A stretch of DNA of 64,000 nt from assembly GCA_964371615.1 (NCBI GenBank), contig CAYJMS010000003.1, positions 372,001 through 436,000 of the forward strand, written 5' to 3'. Of this stretch, positions 44,062 to 53,284 are shown piece after piece; the stretch's first letter is position 1, and each line of letters begins with the position of its first letter. Both the position numbers and the translations under genes were made by a program. The DNA comes from SpSt-333 sp964371615 (GTDB taxonomy: Bacteria > Bacteroidota > Ignavibacteria > UBA10030 > UBA8401). The notes under the pieces were generated by a model. That model had not been told where the DNA came from, searched no databases, and saw only the letters and a list, made by a program, of their open reading frames with translations.

Positions 44062-44385
44062 ATGGCATGGTTTACACTATTTATTGCGGGGATATTTGAG
44101 GTCGTCTGGGCGATCGGATTAAAATACACCGAGGGATTCACCAAACTTGGCTGGAGCATCTTCACCGTTGCGGCAATGCTTGTCAGCTTTTATCTATTGT
44201 CGCAGGCGTTGAAAACGATTCCCGTCGGAACGGGATATGCGGTGTGGACCGGCATCGGTGCGGTGGGAACGGCAATCCTCGGTATAGTGCTGTTTAACGA
44301 ACCGAAAGATGCGGCGCGGCTCGCCTGTATCGGATTGATCGTTGCGGGAATTCTCGGTTTGAAGTATTTCTCTCCCGAAGCCTGA
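44062..44385 (+). CDS. Small multidrug resistance exporter (SugE/Gdx-like)
   Basis: A 107-residue four-helix dual-topology exporter. Essential Glu13 lies in helix 1 (IFEVVWAIGLKYTEG), and the YAVWTGIGAVGTAILGI helix is conserved. W-A-I-G-L-K-Y-T-x-G-F and the lack of the EmrE-type quaternary-amine signature place it nearer SugE/Gdx, which exports guanidinium, than EmrE. An AAAAGGACACTTCT ribosome region precedes the ATG. I looked for a guanidine riboswitch upstream and saw none. It is flanked by terminated or opposing genes and so is monocistronic. Confidence 0.9.
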   Translation: MAWFTLFIAGIFEVVWAIGLKYTEGFTKLGWSIFTVAAMLVSFYLLSQALKTIPVGTGYAVWTGIGAVGTAILGIVLFNEPKDAARLACIGLIVAGILGLKYFSPEA

Positions 44386-44416
44386 TGATGTAATACCGAC
44401 AAATTCGGAAGCGCGT

Positions 44417-45304
44417 TTAAGGACCGGCGGTCTTTTCAACAGGATAGGTCTCGTCCCGCACGTTCCAATCTTCAAAACTTCCGTCATAGACCTTCACGCG
44501 ATATCCCAGATTTTGCGCCGCAAAAAATATCAACGATGCCTGCTGGCCGACATGGCAATAAGTGACAACAGTGGTTCCCCCGGCGATTCCCGCTGCGTCA
44601 AAGAGTGACTGCAGTTCTGCCGTTGACTTCATTGCGCCGGTAGAATCAAGCACCGTATTGAATACGAGATGTTTTGCTCCTTTGACATGTCCCTGTCTGG
44701 CAATGCCGCCGCCGATTCCGTCATAGAAATTCTTCGTGCGGACATCAACAACGGTGACCGCAGGATTGTCGAGATTTTTCCTTATCCAATCTGCATCGAC
44801 AATAACGTCGGGATGGATTTTCACGGAGAGTGACGTGCGGTTGATCTGCGGCATCTCTTTCGATACCGGACGGCCTTCCGATTTCCATCGCTCGAATCCT
44901 CCGTCGAGAACGGCGGTTTGATCCTCGAAACCGAAGTAACAGAAGGCGAGATACATACGGGTTGTGATCGATACGTTCTGACCGGTAAAGACCAACACGA
45001 TCTTCGATCTGCCGGTGATGCCGAGATCTTCGAGAATCCTTGTTGCATCCGCCGCGGAGGGCATTTCGCTGTTAAGATCGGGATTTGAAGGGGAGAGCCA
45101 GTTGAACCAGAGGAACCGCGAACCGGGAATATGACCCACGTTGAATTCATTTCTGCTGAATCCAACGTGGAGAACGACAACATCACTGTCCGCGCTCTGT
45201 TCAAAGAGCCATTGCGTCGATACCAGACGCGGAAGCGCTCGTTCGGACAAAGCCGACGATGAGCAAATCGAGAAAAAGACCAACACCGTCCAAAGATTCT
45301 TCAT
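44417..45304 (-). CDS. Exported two-domain rhodanese-type sulfurtransferase
   Basis: A 295-residue protein of the thiosulfate / 3-mercaptopyruvate sulfurtransferase family. A signal peptide (about 1-20) is followed by an inactive rhodanese domain (25-150; the loop reads VFTGQNVS with no Cys) and a catalytic domain (160-290) with Cys250 in TYCHVGQQA. The active loop CHVGQQA differs from the CRxGxR form of classical thiosulfate sulfurtransferases. A periplasmic role, for example cyanide or sulfide metabolism, is possible. ATG 45304 was chosen over a longer frame from 45448 because it opens the signal and lies just after a promoter. Confidence 0.88.
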   Translation of the reverse strand: MKNLWTVLVFFSICSSSALSERALPRLVSTQWLFEQSADSDVVVLHVGFSRNEFNVGHIPGSRFLWFNWLSPSNPDLNSEMPSAADATRILEDLGITGRSKIVLVFTGQNVSITTRMYLAFCYFGFEDQTAVLDGGFERWKSEGRPVSKEMPQINRTSLSVKIHPDVIVDADWIRKNLDNPAVTVVDVRTKNFYDGIGGGIARQGHVKGAKHLVFNTVLDSTGAMKSTAELQSLFDAAGIAGGTTVVTYCHVGQQASLIFFAAQNLGYRVKVYDGSFEDWNVRDETYPVEKTAGP

Positions 45305-45333
45305 AGCACCATTCCATCCGTGGCTGATAGTGC

Positions 45334-45364
45334 AAAACATACGGAATTGACCGGTGCAATTCAA
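45334..45364 (-). promoter_or_regulatory. FCB-type promoter of sulfurtransferase gene
   Basis: Minus strand: TTG (45364-45362), 20 bases, TATGTTTT (45341-45334), about 30 bases before the ATG. Confidence 0.5.
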
Positions 45365-45492
45365 TATTAGTGGGACGAAACGATTGGAATCAGGGGATGG
45401 GCCGTCGATTACAGCGGATGAATCGCCATCGATGGATCTATTCCCCATGTTATCGCACGCATTCTTCGTTCTCTCAGTGATATTTACAAAGA

Positions 45493-46836
45493 TTACTTTT
45501 TTCTAAACCACGACCATTTTTTTGATTTCACCGGTGCGGCTGCCGCCGGTTTCGAAGCGCGATCGTCCCGAGAAGGCTGCACTTTATGCTCGCGCTTTTC
45601 GGAGTAATCTCGCCGCGATGTATTTCTCTGCGGCCGCTGCGGGTGTTGTGTCCGCTGGTGCTGCTGAGGAAGGGAAGGCGCTTTGGTTACCGTATGATTT
45701 TTCAGAGGATAGGTGAAGTTTTCGATCACCGAGATCTGCTTTCCGATCAACTTCTGAATATCCTTGAGATAGGCTTTTTCTTCCGCATCACAAAATGCGA
45801 TGGCAATTCCGCTCGCTCCCGCTCGCCCGGTGCGTCCGATACGGTGCACGTACGATTCCGGCACATTCGGCAGTTCGAAGTTGATGACATGTGTCAGATC
45901 GTCGATGTCAATTCCCCGCGCAGCAATATCCGTTGCCACCAGTACGCGCGTCGCTTTCGATTTAAAATTATTCAGCGCATCCTGGCGAGCGTTCTGCGAT
46001 TTGTTGCCGTGGATCGCCTGAGCTTTGATCCCTGCGCGGATCAATTCTTTTACAACCTTGTCTGCACCGTGCTTCGTCCGTGTAAAGACCAGCACCCGTT
46101 CGATCTTCGGATCTTTCAGCACTTCTTTCAGCAGATGTTTTTTGTTTTCCCGGTCGACGAAATACACCACTTGGTTGACAATGTCAACGGTGGATGAAAT
46201 CGGCGTGACGGCAACAGTGGAAGGATTGACGAGAATAGAACCGGCAAGATGGACAATCTCCGGCGGCATTGTTGCCGAAAAAAAGAGCGTCTGCTTTTTT
46301 GCCGGAAGTTTTGCAATGACTTTTTTGACGTCGTGCACAAAACCCATATCCAGCATTCTGTCCGCTTCATCAAGAACGAAAAACCGGACATTGTTCAGAT
46401 GGACATGCCGCTGGCTCATTAAATCCAGCAGGCGTCCCGGTGTTGCGATCAGAACATCAATACCGGCGCGTAGCGCCTCGACCTGTCCATGCTGGTTTAC
46501 GCCGCCGAAGATGACTCTATATTTGAGATCGGTATGCTTACCGTAGGTGGCGAAACTTTCGCCGATTTGTATCGCCAGTTCCCGCGTCGGGGTGAGGATC
46601 AAACTTCTGATCACCCGTTTGTGGGCATCCGGTTGTTTTTCTTCGCAGAGCATTTGAATAATCGGAATAGCAAATGCCGCTGTTTTTCCCGTTCCCGTCT
46701 GTGCAACGCCAAGAATATCTTTACGCTGCAGCGCCAGCGGAATTGCCTGCGCCTGAATGGGAGTCGGTGTTGTGTATCCTTCTGTTTTGAGAGCCTTAAG
46801 GATCGGTTCGGCTACATGTAAATCTTTAAATGACAT
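45493..46836 (-). CDS. rhlE: DEAD-box RNA helicase (RhlE-like)
   Basis: A 447-residue helicase of the RhlE type: MSFKDLHVAEPILKALKTEGY start, Q motif TPIQAQ, AQTGTGKT (about 42-49), PTRELA, DEADRMLDMGF, SAT, ARGID and HRIGRTGRAG. The tail from about 395 is Gln/His/Arg rich and ends in a Trp-basic WSWFRKK. It should remodel RNA in ribosome assembly or decay. It is the third DEAD-box gene in the window. A 9-bp inverted repeat (TCAGACCGG 46854-46862 with CCGGTCTGA 46888-46896) lies just upstream of its start. Confidence 0.92.
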   Translation of the reverse strand: MSFKDLHVAEPILKALKTEGYTTPTPIQAQAIPLALQRKDILGVAQTGTGKTAAFAIPIIQMLCEEKQPDAHKRVIRSLILTPTRELAIQIGESFATYGKHTDLKYRVIFGGVNQHGQVEALRAGIDVLIATPGRLLDLMSQRHVHLNNVRFFVLDEADRMLDMGFVHDVKKVIAKLPAKKQTLFFSATMPPEIVHLAGSILVNPSTVAVTPISSTVDIVNQVVYFVDRENKKHLLKEVLKDPKIERVLVFTRTKHGADKVVKELIRAGIKAQAIHGNKSQNARQDALNNFKSKATRVLVATDIAARGIDIDDLTHVINFELPNVPESYVHRIGRTGRAGASGIAIAFCDAEEKAYLKDIQKLIGKQISVIENFTYPLKNHTVTKAPSLPQQHQRTQHPQRPQRNTSRRDYSEKREHKVQPSRDDRASKPAAAAPVKSKKWSWFRKK

Positions 46837-47133
46837 AATGATAATGATAGTATTCAGACCGGAAATAGAGATAAACGTTCGTAATCACCGGTCTGATGAA
46901 AATGAATGCTTGTGTGGAGCGAAAATTTTTTGTTATGGTAATATGCCGAAAGAATTGAGAGGAGAAGAAAAAAAGGGTCAATCGATGTGCATATTGGGTT
47001 GTATAACAACTACCCCGCTGAATTCAATATAGCCAAATAAATCATCAATTGCTATATATGGACTGCTCATCAACAGTAAGGATGCAAATATGCCATTCCG
47101 TGGAAAATTCGCCGATTACAGCGGGTATGTTCT
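46837..47133. other. 297-base spacer without a recognisable gene
   Basis: Between the rhlE start and the moxR stop. It contains the inverted repeat at 46854-46896, which would lie in the rhlE leader, and otherwise AT-rich sequence. I see no credible reading frame, RNA gene or clear promoter. Confidence 0.6.
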
Positions 47134-48168
47134 TTAGTGTGCCAGCAATTTCTCCACCACGGTCAGGGATGACACGCCGTCCGCTTCAGCATTAAAATTC
47201 GTGATGATGCGATGGCGAAGTACGGACAGTGCGACGGTGCGTACGTCGTCGATGTCGGGGGTATATTTTCCGTTCAGTATGGCGCGGGTCTTTGCACCAA
47301 GAATAAGGAACTGCGACGCACGGGGACCGGCACCCCAGGTGAGCCAATCCTTGACAAACTGCGGCGAATGGGAATCTTTCGGGCGAGTTTTTGCGACGAG
47401 TTGAACGGCATATTCCACTACGGAATCCGCCGCCGGCACCCGGCGCACGAGTTCCTGATATTCAACGATGTCTTCCGCATTCAACACATGTTTTAATTTC
47501 GGTGAATAGAGCCCCGTCGTGGATTTCACGATCTGCAACTCTTCCTGAAACGACGGATAATCGAGCCACAGATTGAACATGAACCGGTCCAGCTGCGCTT
47601 CGGGAAGGGGATAGGTTCCTTCTTGTTCAATTGGGTTCTGTGTTGCCAGCACGAAGAACGGCTCGTCCAATGTATAGGTTTTTCCCGCCGCAGTGACCTT
47701 GTGCTCCTGCATCGCTTCCAGCAGCGCTGCCTGCGTTTTCGGCGGCGTACGGTTGATTTCATCAGCAAGGACGATATTGGCAAACACCGGGCCCTGCACA
47801 AACTTGAACATCTTTCCGCCGCTCTTCTTATCCTCTTCGATAATTTCCGTACCGGTGATGTCGCTCGGCATCAGATCCGGCGTGAACTGAATGCGGTTGA
47901 ACCGGAGATCGAGCACGTCTGCCAGCGTTTTAATGAGCAGCGTCTTTGCCAGCCCCGGAACGCCGATGAGCAGACAGTGTCCGCGGGAAAGAAGCGAGAT
48001 GAACAGTTGTTCAATGACTGCATCCTGCCCGACGATCACTTTGGCAATCTCATTCCGCATCTGACGGTACGATTCGTTGAGTGTCCGGACCGATTCGATA
48101 TCCGAGCGCTTCGGTTTAATGGATTCAGGTGTTGATTGTTCTTCCGGTTTTACGATCTTTTTTGCCAC
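47134..48168 (-). CDS. MoxR family AAA+ ATPase
   Basis: A 344-residue AAA+ chaperone-like ATPase. Walker A is GVPGLAKT (about 77-84), Walker B ILADEINRTPPKTQAALLEAMQE, and sensor 1 FVLATQNPIEQEGTYPLPEAQLDRF is the MoxR hallmark. MoxR proteins usually help insert cofactors or assemble complexes together with DUF58 and von Willebrand A proteins encoded next to them. Here neither is adjacent; a large VWA membrane protein lies 8 kb away. The start is a GTG at 48168. Confidence 0.93.
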   Translation of the reverse strand: MAKKIVKPEEQSTPESIKPKRSDIESVRTLNESYRQMRNEIAKVIVGQDAVIEQLFISLLSRGHCLLIGVPGLAKTLLIKTLADVLDLRFNRIQFTPDLMPSDITGTEIIEEDKKSGGKMFKFVQGPVFANIVLADEINRTPPKTQAALLEAMQEHKVTAAGKTYTLDEPFFVLATQNPIEQEGTYPLPEAQLDRFMFNLWLDYPSFQEELQIVKSTTGLYSPKLKHVLNAEDIVEYQELVRRVPAADSVVEYAVQLVAKTRPKDSHSPQFVKDWLTWGAGPRASQFLILGAKTRAILNGKYTPDIDDVRTVALSVLRHRIITNFNAEADGVSSLTVVEKLLAH

Positions 48169-48244
48169 AGATTTGTCCTCACGAAAATATACCGCATGAT
48201 TGCATACTAATTACACTAAAGTTGTCAAAAAATGCAAGGGTGGA

Positions 48245-49621
48245 TCACCGCCGGGCAAGCCAATGACGGGGATTCTGTTTCTCTTTTTCCAGCCAGAGCT
48301 CGAAATGCATCAGATCGCCGGACACGGAACCGCTGCTGCGGGCGATGACGGTACCTTCTTTCACTTTTTGTCCCTGGATCACCGTGATATCGTCCAGATG
48401 AGCATACACGGTGCGGTATCCATGGCCGTGATTAATGATCACAAGATTGCCGTAGGAGGGAAGCCAGTGCACCAGCGCCACTTCGCCGTCGGCAACGGAC
48501 CGGATCGGAGTATTTTCGTCCGTCGCAATGTCGATACCGGTGTTGGTGGTGATTGTTTTCATGATCGGATGTACCTGATTGCCGAATTCGGCGACCACCT
48601 TGCCTCCGCTGACGGGCCAGCTCAGTTTTCCTTTTCTTTCGTTCAGCGGGCGGAGCACCAGTTCTACTTTCGTGTCTTCGGCAAGATACATCCGTTCCCG
48701 TTCTTCTTCCTGCAGCCGGGCGCGTTCAATTTCCCGCTCTTTCGCCTTTGCCTTGGCAACATCGTTCTTTCGTTTCAACTCAGCCAGATCCTTTTCCCGT
48801 TGCAGCTGTACCAGCCGCTCCCGTTCGCGCTGTGCTGCGCGCTCGCGGGCAATCCGTTCTTTCCGTTCCCGTTCTTCCCGCGCGGCTTTTTCCTTCCGGA
48901 TGCGTTCCTGTTCGATAAGTTGAGCGATGATTCCTTCCAGTTGTTTTGCTGCCGCCACCTTCCGGTTCAGTTCTCTCCGGATTTGTGATTTATCGGTACG
49001 GATCTCCCGCAGCATCTTCGAACGTGATTCCTTGGTTTTGTTCAGCGTATGCTCTTCTTTAATCTTTTCGGAAATCAGTTGCTGCTCGGTGGAGAGCTTT
49101 TCTTGCAGCGTGCTGTATTCGAACTCGATCTGGTCCTTCTTTGCGGCAATTTTTGTCAGGTCTTTTTGCCGCTGGTCCGAAAAACGACGGAGGTATTCAA
49201 TCCGGATATACAATTGATTGATGGAATTGGCGGAAAGGATCGTTTCCAGGTCGTACACTTTGCCGTATTTGTAGACGGAGGTGACATACTGTGCGTAATG
49301 GGAGCGGAGAAAATTCAATTGCCGTTCCAGAGACGTAATAGTGCCCAGGGACGTATCGATGGATGCTCTGATTGCTTTTTCCTCTGCGCGGAGCGCCTGC
49401 AGCAATTCCCTCACGAGGTTCGCCTTTTTCTCGACCTGGTCGAGCCGGTCGAGAGTTACCTTTTCTTTTTTTTCGCTCTGCGCGAGTTGTTTTTCATACT
49501 GAAGGATCTCGGCGCGGAGCCGTTTCAACTGTTGATCGCGACGCTTGAGATCCGATTGATTGCCGGTGGCTGCCAGCGTGATGAACAAAAGAAACAGTAT
49601 GGAGATACGGAATCGCATCAA
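48245..49621 (-). CDS. EnvC-like LytM protein, probable amidase activator
   Basis: A 458-residue exported protein: signal peptide (1-20), long coiled coil (22-310, including a very Arg/Glu-rich 230-310 stretch), and a C-terminal LytM/M23 domain (330-455). In catalytic LytM domains the zinc ligands lie in HxxxD and HxH motifs; here the first His is Asn360 (NTGID) although Asp364, His408 and His439 remain. The same loss occurs in EnvC, which activates cell-wall amidases instead of cutting peptidoglycan. It overlaps the upstream DUF4292 gene by four bases and is the last gene of a TPR / DUF4292 / EnvC operon. Confidence 0.88.
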   Translation of the reverse strand: MMRFRISILFLLFITLAATGNQSDLKRRDQQLKRLRAEILQYEKQLAQSEKKEKVTLDRLDQVEKKANLVRELLQALRAEEKAIRASIDTSLGTITSLERQLNFLRSHYAQYVTSVYKYGKVYDLETILSANSINQLYIRIEYLRRFSDQRQKDLTKIAAKKDQIEFEYSTLQEKLSTEQQLISEKIKEEHTLNKTKESRSKMLREIRTDKSQIRRELNRKVAAAKQLEGIIAQLIEQERIRKEKAAREERERKERIARERAAQRERERLVQLQREKDLAELKRKNDVAKAKAKEREIERARLQEEERERMYLAEDTKVELVLRPLNERKGKLSWPVSGGKVVAEFGNQVHPIMKTITTNTGIDIATDENTPIRSVADGEVALVHWLPSYGNLVIINHGHGYRTVYAHLDDITVIQGQKVKEGTVIARSSGSVSGDLMHFELWLEKEKQNPRHWLARR

Positions 49622-50406
49622 TCGATCGTTATCCGTGATGCATTGTCGGGATACTCAATGGAGAATTCGGGAAGAGCGCCATTGAGCAAGATTTCGTCAT
49701 AGATCAACTCCATGCTCATGGAGCGGTCGGGAACCGTGACTTTGACCGATGAGGGCTGCCATTGTCCGGCCGATATGCCGGAATATGTATACCGTTCCTC
49801 CCAAAGGATCGTTTCATCGGCGCGATAGGTGATGACCCGGGTAATCAAGTACGAGCGGGCATCGACAAAAAATTTTGTTACGCGCGGATTTCCGTGATAG
49901 GTGAAGATATAGGAGTGCGTTCCGACAGTGAACGAATCCGGTTCGCCGAATGAATCATCGATCCGCCGTACTCCGCTCAATGCATCGATCATGACATCGA
50001 GATCAATACCGGCAAAGAAGGGGAGCGACTGCATTCCGGAGGCGGAATTTCCCCGGTATACCGTATTATTGAGAGCACTGTAAGCGATGAATGTTGCCCT
50101 GGTGAATAGTCCCTGTCCCAGCGTGATACCGAAAGGGCCGGAGACAGTAATCAATACGCTGTCCGGCTTTTTTACCGCAAGATCGAAACCGGCGCTCTGC
50201 GACATCTGCGGTGTTTCGACAAAGATCGATCCGGCGGCGGTGAAGGAATTGACCGCCGCCGGCTGTGCGTTGATGCGGCTGATAATTTCTTCCGGCGCCA
50301 TGGAAGATTCCGGCAACACCGTTTCATCGGTCGAACAGCCGGATATCAACAGCAATGATGTCGTTACGACGGCAACAATAAGCACGAAATTCTTCTTCAC
50401 ATTCAC
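49618..50406 (-). CDS. DUF4292 lipoprotein (LolA-like fold)
   Basis: A 262-residue lipoprotein with lipobox LLISGC (Cys24). Residues 40-255 form a repetitive beta-strand pattern of the LolA/LppX-like, outer-membrane lipoprotein type catalogued as DUF4292 in Bacteroidota. Its precise function is unknown; a role in lipid or lipoprotein handling is only inferred from the fold. It overlaps both neighbours by four bases (ATGA type), so translation of the three genes is coupled. Confidence 0.85.
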   Translation of the reverse strand: MNVKKNFVLIVAVVTTSLLLISGCSTDETVLPESSMAPEEIISRINAQPAAVNSFTAAGSIFVETPQMSQSAGFDLAVKKPDSVLITVSGPFGITLGQGLFTRATFIAYSALNNTVYRGNSASGMQSLPFFAGIDLDVMIDALSGVRRIDDSFGEPDSFTVGTHSYIFTYHGNPRVTKFFVDARSYLITRVITYRADETILWEERYTYSGISAGQWQPSSVKVTVPDRSMSMELIYDEILLNGALPEFSIEYPDNASRITID

Positions 50407-52121
50407 AGCCGCGCCCGTTCGATTTTTGTTTTCAATCCGGTATTGGTCTTGTCCTTCTCCAGTGCCATCGTCCAGAATTGGAGCGCGTTCTCATAATCGT
50501 TCAGTTTTGCATACACGTCTCCGAGATGTTCCAGTACAACGGGACTGGCATCACCTGCATCGATCGCCTTTTTGATGTACAGCAATGCCTCCTGATACCG
50601 GCCTAATTGATAGAGAATCCAACCGTAAGTATCGAGATACGATGCGTTAAGCGAGTCCTGTTCCAGCGATCGTTTGGACATGGTCATCGCACGGTCAAGA
50701 TCGATATTCCGTTCCGAAAGGCTGTAGGCGTAATTGTTCAACACCAGCGCATTATCCGCATCGATGAGAAGCGCTTTTTCATACGTCGAATCTGATTCTG
50801 TGTGCATTTTCAGCGCATCGTATGTCAATCCGAGCGACGAGAGAACATTGATATCCTGCGGATTCAGTTCATGCGCCCGTTCCAGGGCAATGCGGGAATC
50901 GTTTTGCAATCCCGAACGGTTGTAGGCAATACCGAGCAACATATAAATCCGGAAGTCGTTCGGCACATACGATTTCGCCTTGTTCATAATCGCGATCGTT
51001 TCGCTAAAATCCTGCCGGTCGAAGTACAGCCATCCCAATTGCCACCACGCGTCGCCGCTCCAGTTTGCGGTAGCGGTCGCTTTATTCAGATAATTTTCTG
51101 CGATGGAATCGAGTTTCATCTGACGGTAGAGAACACCTAAATACAAATACGGCCGCCAGTCGGCGGGATGATTCTTTTCGAATTGCTGGAAAACGGAGAT
51201 GGCATCGGGAAGAAGAAGCGAATCCTTTATCGATTGGGTGTAATACGCCAGGCCGATACGGAAGTGCAGATCCGGTTCGAGCGAATCCGATTTCAGGATC
51301 GTTTCCATATCGTTCCGGGCGGCGTCCCACTGATCATGCTGAAGATACACATCTACCCGCGATGCACGGAGGTACAAGTTATCGGGATTCTGCTCGAGCA
51401 CATCGTTGATCATTGCCAATGCGCGATCGTGCTGTTTTTGACGCATGAACAGATCGACAAGGCTTTGCTTTACCACAATGTTGTTCGGATCGATCTCCAG
51501 CATCTCTTCGAAGGCTTTAATTGCATTATCGTACCGTTGCAGCGCAATATTGAGTTGTGCAATCTGCAGATAGATGTCCCACGACGGCCCCTGCTTGCGA
51601 ATAATCCGTTCGTAATATTCCAGCGATTCCGCGGGGCGGGCCCGTTCCATGATCTGTGCGAGAGAAAAGAGCGAGGGGACGTGGTTCGGATCGATCGTTA
51701 AAATTGCCCGATACACATCCGCCGCCTTTTGAAGCTGCATGGAATGGATATAGATCTGTGCGAGCAGTTCACGGTATTCGATCTTCGTCGAGTCGAGACG
51801 CACCGCCTCCAGAGCGTTTTCCTGTGCGGGAACGAACCGTTTCAATACCGCATAATTTTTTGCGAGGGCAAACAATATGGCGGGATTTTTATCGTACCGG
51901 AGCGCATCCTGAAAGTCCAGTATCGCTTCGGCATATTCGCCTTTGCTCTCCTTCAGCGATCCGTCGATGAACAACTGCATTGCCGCAGAGCGGTCCTGCC
52001 GTTGTTGTTCTTCCATCACGTCACGCTGCAATGAATCCGTTGTTGTTTCTTGTGTTGCCGTACAGCCGCCGAGAAGAATGCCCAGCCACACCGCACCTGC
52101 CGTTGCACGAAAAATATTCAT
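50403..52121 (-). CDS. Tetratricopeptide-repeat lipoprotein
   Basis: A 572-residue predicted lipoprotein (lipobox LLGGC, Cys20) made almost wholly of TPR units; at least twelve 34-residue repeats with the W/L-G-Y-A-P pattern run from about residue 60 to the end (for example NLYLRASRVDVYLQHDQWD, DAWWQLGWLYFDRQDFS). It is likely a scaffold at the inner face of the outer membrane. It is the first gene of the TPR / DUF4292 / EnvC operon. ATG 52121 opens the signal; a longer frame from 52247 has no support. Confidence 0.87.
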   Translation of the reverse strand: MNIFRATAGAVWLGILLGGCTATQETTTDSLQRDVMEEQQRQDRSAAMQLFIDGSLKESKGEYAEAILDFQDALRYDKNPAILFALAKNYAVLKRFVPAQENALEAVRLDSTKIEYRELLAQIYIHSMQLQKAADVYRAILTIDPNHVPSLFSLAQIMERARPAESLEYYERIIRKQGPSWDIYLQIAQLNIALQRYDNAIKAFEEMLEIDPNNIVVKQSLVDLFMRQKQHDRALAMINDVLEQNPDNLYLRASRVDVYLQHDQWDAARNDMETILKSDSLEPDLHFRIGLAYYTQSIKDSLLLPDAISVFQQFEKNHPADWRPYLYLGVLYRQMKLDSIAENYLNKATATANWSGDAWWQLGWLYFDRQDFSETIAIMNKAKSYVPNDFRIYMLLGIAYNRSGLQNDSRIALERAHELNPQDINVLSSLGLTYDALKMHTESDSTYEKALLIDADNALVLNNYAYSLSERNIDLDRAMTMSKRSLEQDSLNASYLDTYGWILYQLGRYQEALLYIKKAIDAGDASPVVLEHLGDVYAKLNDYENALQFWTMALEKDKTNTGLKTKIERARL

Positions 52122-52144
52122 ACCGTTGTTTATGCTCCTTTTAT

Positions 52145-52175
52145 GAAATATATCAAAACTACGTTCGACATACAA
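52145..52175 (-). promoter_or_regulatory. FCB-type promoter of TPR / DUF4292 / EnvC operon
   Basis: Minus strand: TTG (52175-52173), 20 bases, TATATTTC (52152-52145), ending 24 bases before the ATG; AAAGGAG lies between. Confidence 0.55.
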
Positions 52176-52300
52176 TCGAACAAACGAAACGCTTCCGGCG
52201 TTCATTTCCGGAGTGAAAACAGCAATCCCCGAAATCAGAACGAGCATTCGGGGATCAAAGAAATATGCTTCAGGTGTGTGACGCGACGGTCACACCATTG

Positions 52301-53044
52301 TTATTTCCTGCTGTTCAATTTGGACAACAGCCGCAGGATCTCGATGTACAACCAGATCAATGTGACCATTAATCCGAATGCAGCGTACCATTCCATATAT
52401 TTCGGCGCGCCGTGCTCGGCCCCTTTTTCGATGAAGTCGAAATCGAGGACGAGATTCAACGCTGCGATAACCACCACGACCAGACTGAAGCCGATACCGA
52501 TCAATCCGTTTTCATGAATGTACGGAATCGCAATGCCGAAAAATCCGAGGATGTATGTTGCAAGATAAATCAGCATAACACCGCCGGTGGCAGCAACAAC
52601 GCCGAGACGGAAATTCTCCGTCGCTTTAATTACACCGGATTTATAGGCGATCAACAGGCAACCCGCCGTGCCGAACGTGAGTGCAACGGCCTGTATAACA
52701 ATTCCCTCATAGGTTGCTTCGAGCATTGCGGAGATACCGCCAAGCGCAAATCCTTCCAGGACGGCATATAACGGCGCCGTCACGGGTGCCCACGTCTTCT
52801 TAAAAATGGTGACAAACGCAACGATCATTCCTCCGATCAATCCGACCATCATCCACAGACTCATTGCGTCGACATTTCCCGCCATAAATTCGCTCCAGGT
52901 ATATGTTGCCCCGGCAATCAACAGCAGCAACATAATTCCCGTTTTGTTTACCGTTCCGTTCACCGTCATGCCTTGAGCGATATCGACGGACCCGGCCTGT
53001 TGGAAAACTTTTTCATTCAACGCGGGATTTGCAGTTCTCATCAT
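52301..53044 (-). CDS. Bax inhibitor-1/YccA family membrane protein
   Basis: A 247-residue protein with seven hydrophobic segments from about residue 32. The NPALNEKVF start, the YAVLEGFALGGISAMLEATYEGIVIQA helix pair and the LVLDFDFIEKGAEHGAPKYMEWYAAFGLMVTLIWLYIEILRLL C-terminal block are typical of the YccA/YbhL subgroup. The conserved Asp residues that sense pH in BI-1 relatives are in FDFIEKGAE. Its role in this bacterium is unknown, perhaps ion leak or membrane stress. A GGAGATATC ribosome site precedes the ATG. Confidence 0.92.
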   Translation of the reverse strand: MMRTANPALNEKVFQQAGSVDIAQGMTVNGTVNKTGIMLLLLIAGATYTWSEFMAGNVDAMSLWMMVGLIGGMIVAFVTIFKKTWAPVTAPLYAVLEGFALGGISAMLEATYEGIVIQAVALTFGTAGCLLIAYKSGVIKATENFRLGVVAATGGVMLIYLATYILGFFGIAIPYIHENGLIGIGFSLVVVVIAALNLVLDFDFIEKGAEHGAPKYMEWYAAFGLMVTLIWLYIEILRLLSKLNSRK

Positions 53045-53086
53045 AATGATATCTCCATAATTTTGTTTAAAGAAACTACTGAAAAA

Positions 53087-53228
53087 GTCATTGCGAGGAG
53101 TCTATCGTATGACAGACGACGAAGTTCCGCTTTTGAATCCCGCTATGCGCGGAATCCAAAAAGCGGGACAATCCGATTAAATTAATTAAAAATCCAGATT
53201 GCTTCGGCAAAAAACGCCTCGCAATGAC
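53087..53228. repeat. GCAATGAC-type palindromic intergenic repeat, copy 2
   Basis: GTCATTGCGAGG (53087-53098) is inverted perfectly as CCTCGCAATGAC (53217-53228). Inside is a second, imperfect palindrome around CCGCTTTTGAATCC / GGAATCCAAAAAGCGG (about 53130-53168) and the words AGATTGCTTC. It fills the spacer upstream of the BI-1 gene and is a degenerate relative of the element at 16-81. Confidence 0.65.
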
Positions 53229-53284
53229 CCGAATGTTGAATATTTCAGAAGTCTCTTATAATAGGTTTACTTAATATTCAATTT

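Noticed and set aside
48200..48988. 262-codon plus-strand frame opposite the EnvC-like gene
   Set aside because: Antisense shadow of the LytM and Arg/Glu-rich coiled-coil region; Phe/Pro/Leu-rich composition matches the complement of that repeat-like coding.
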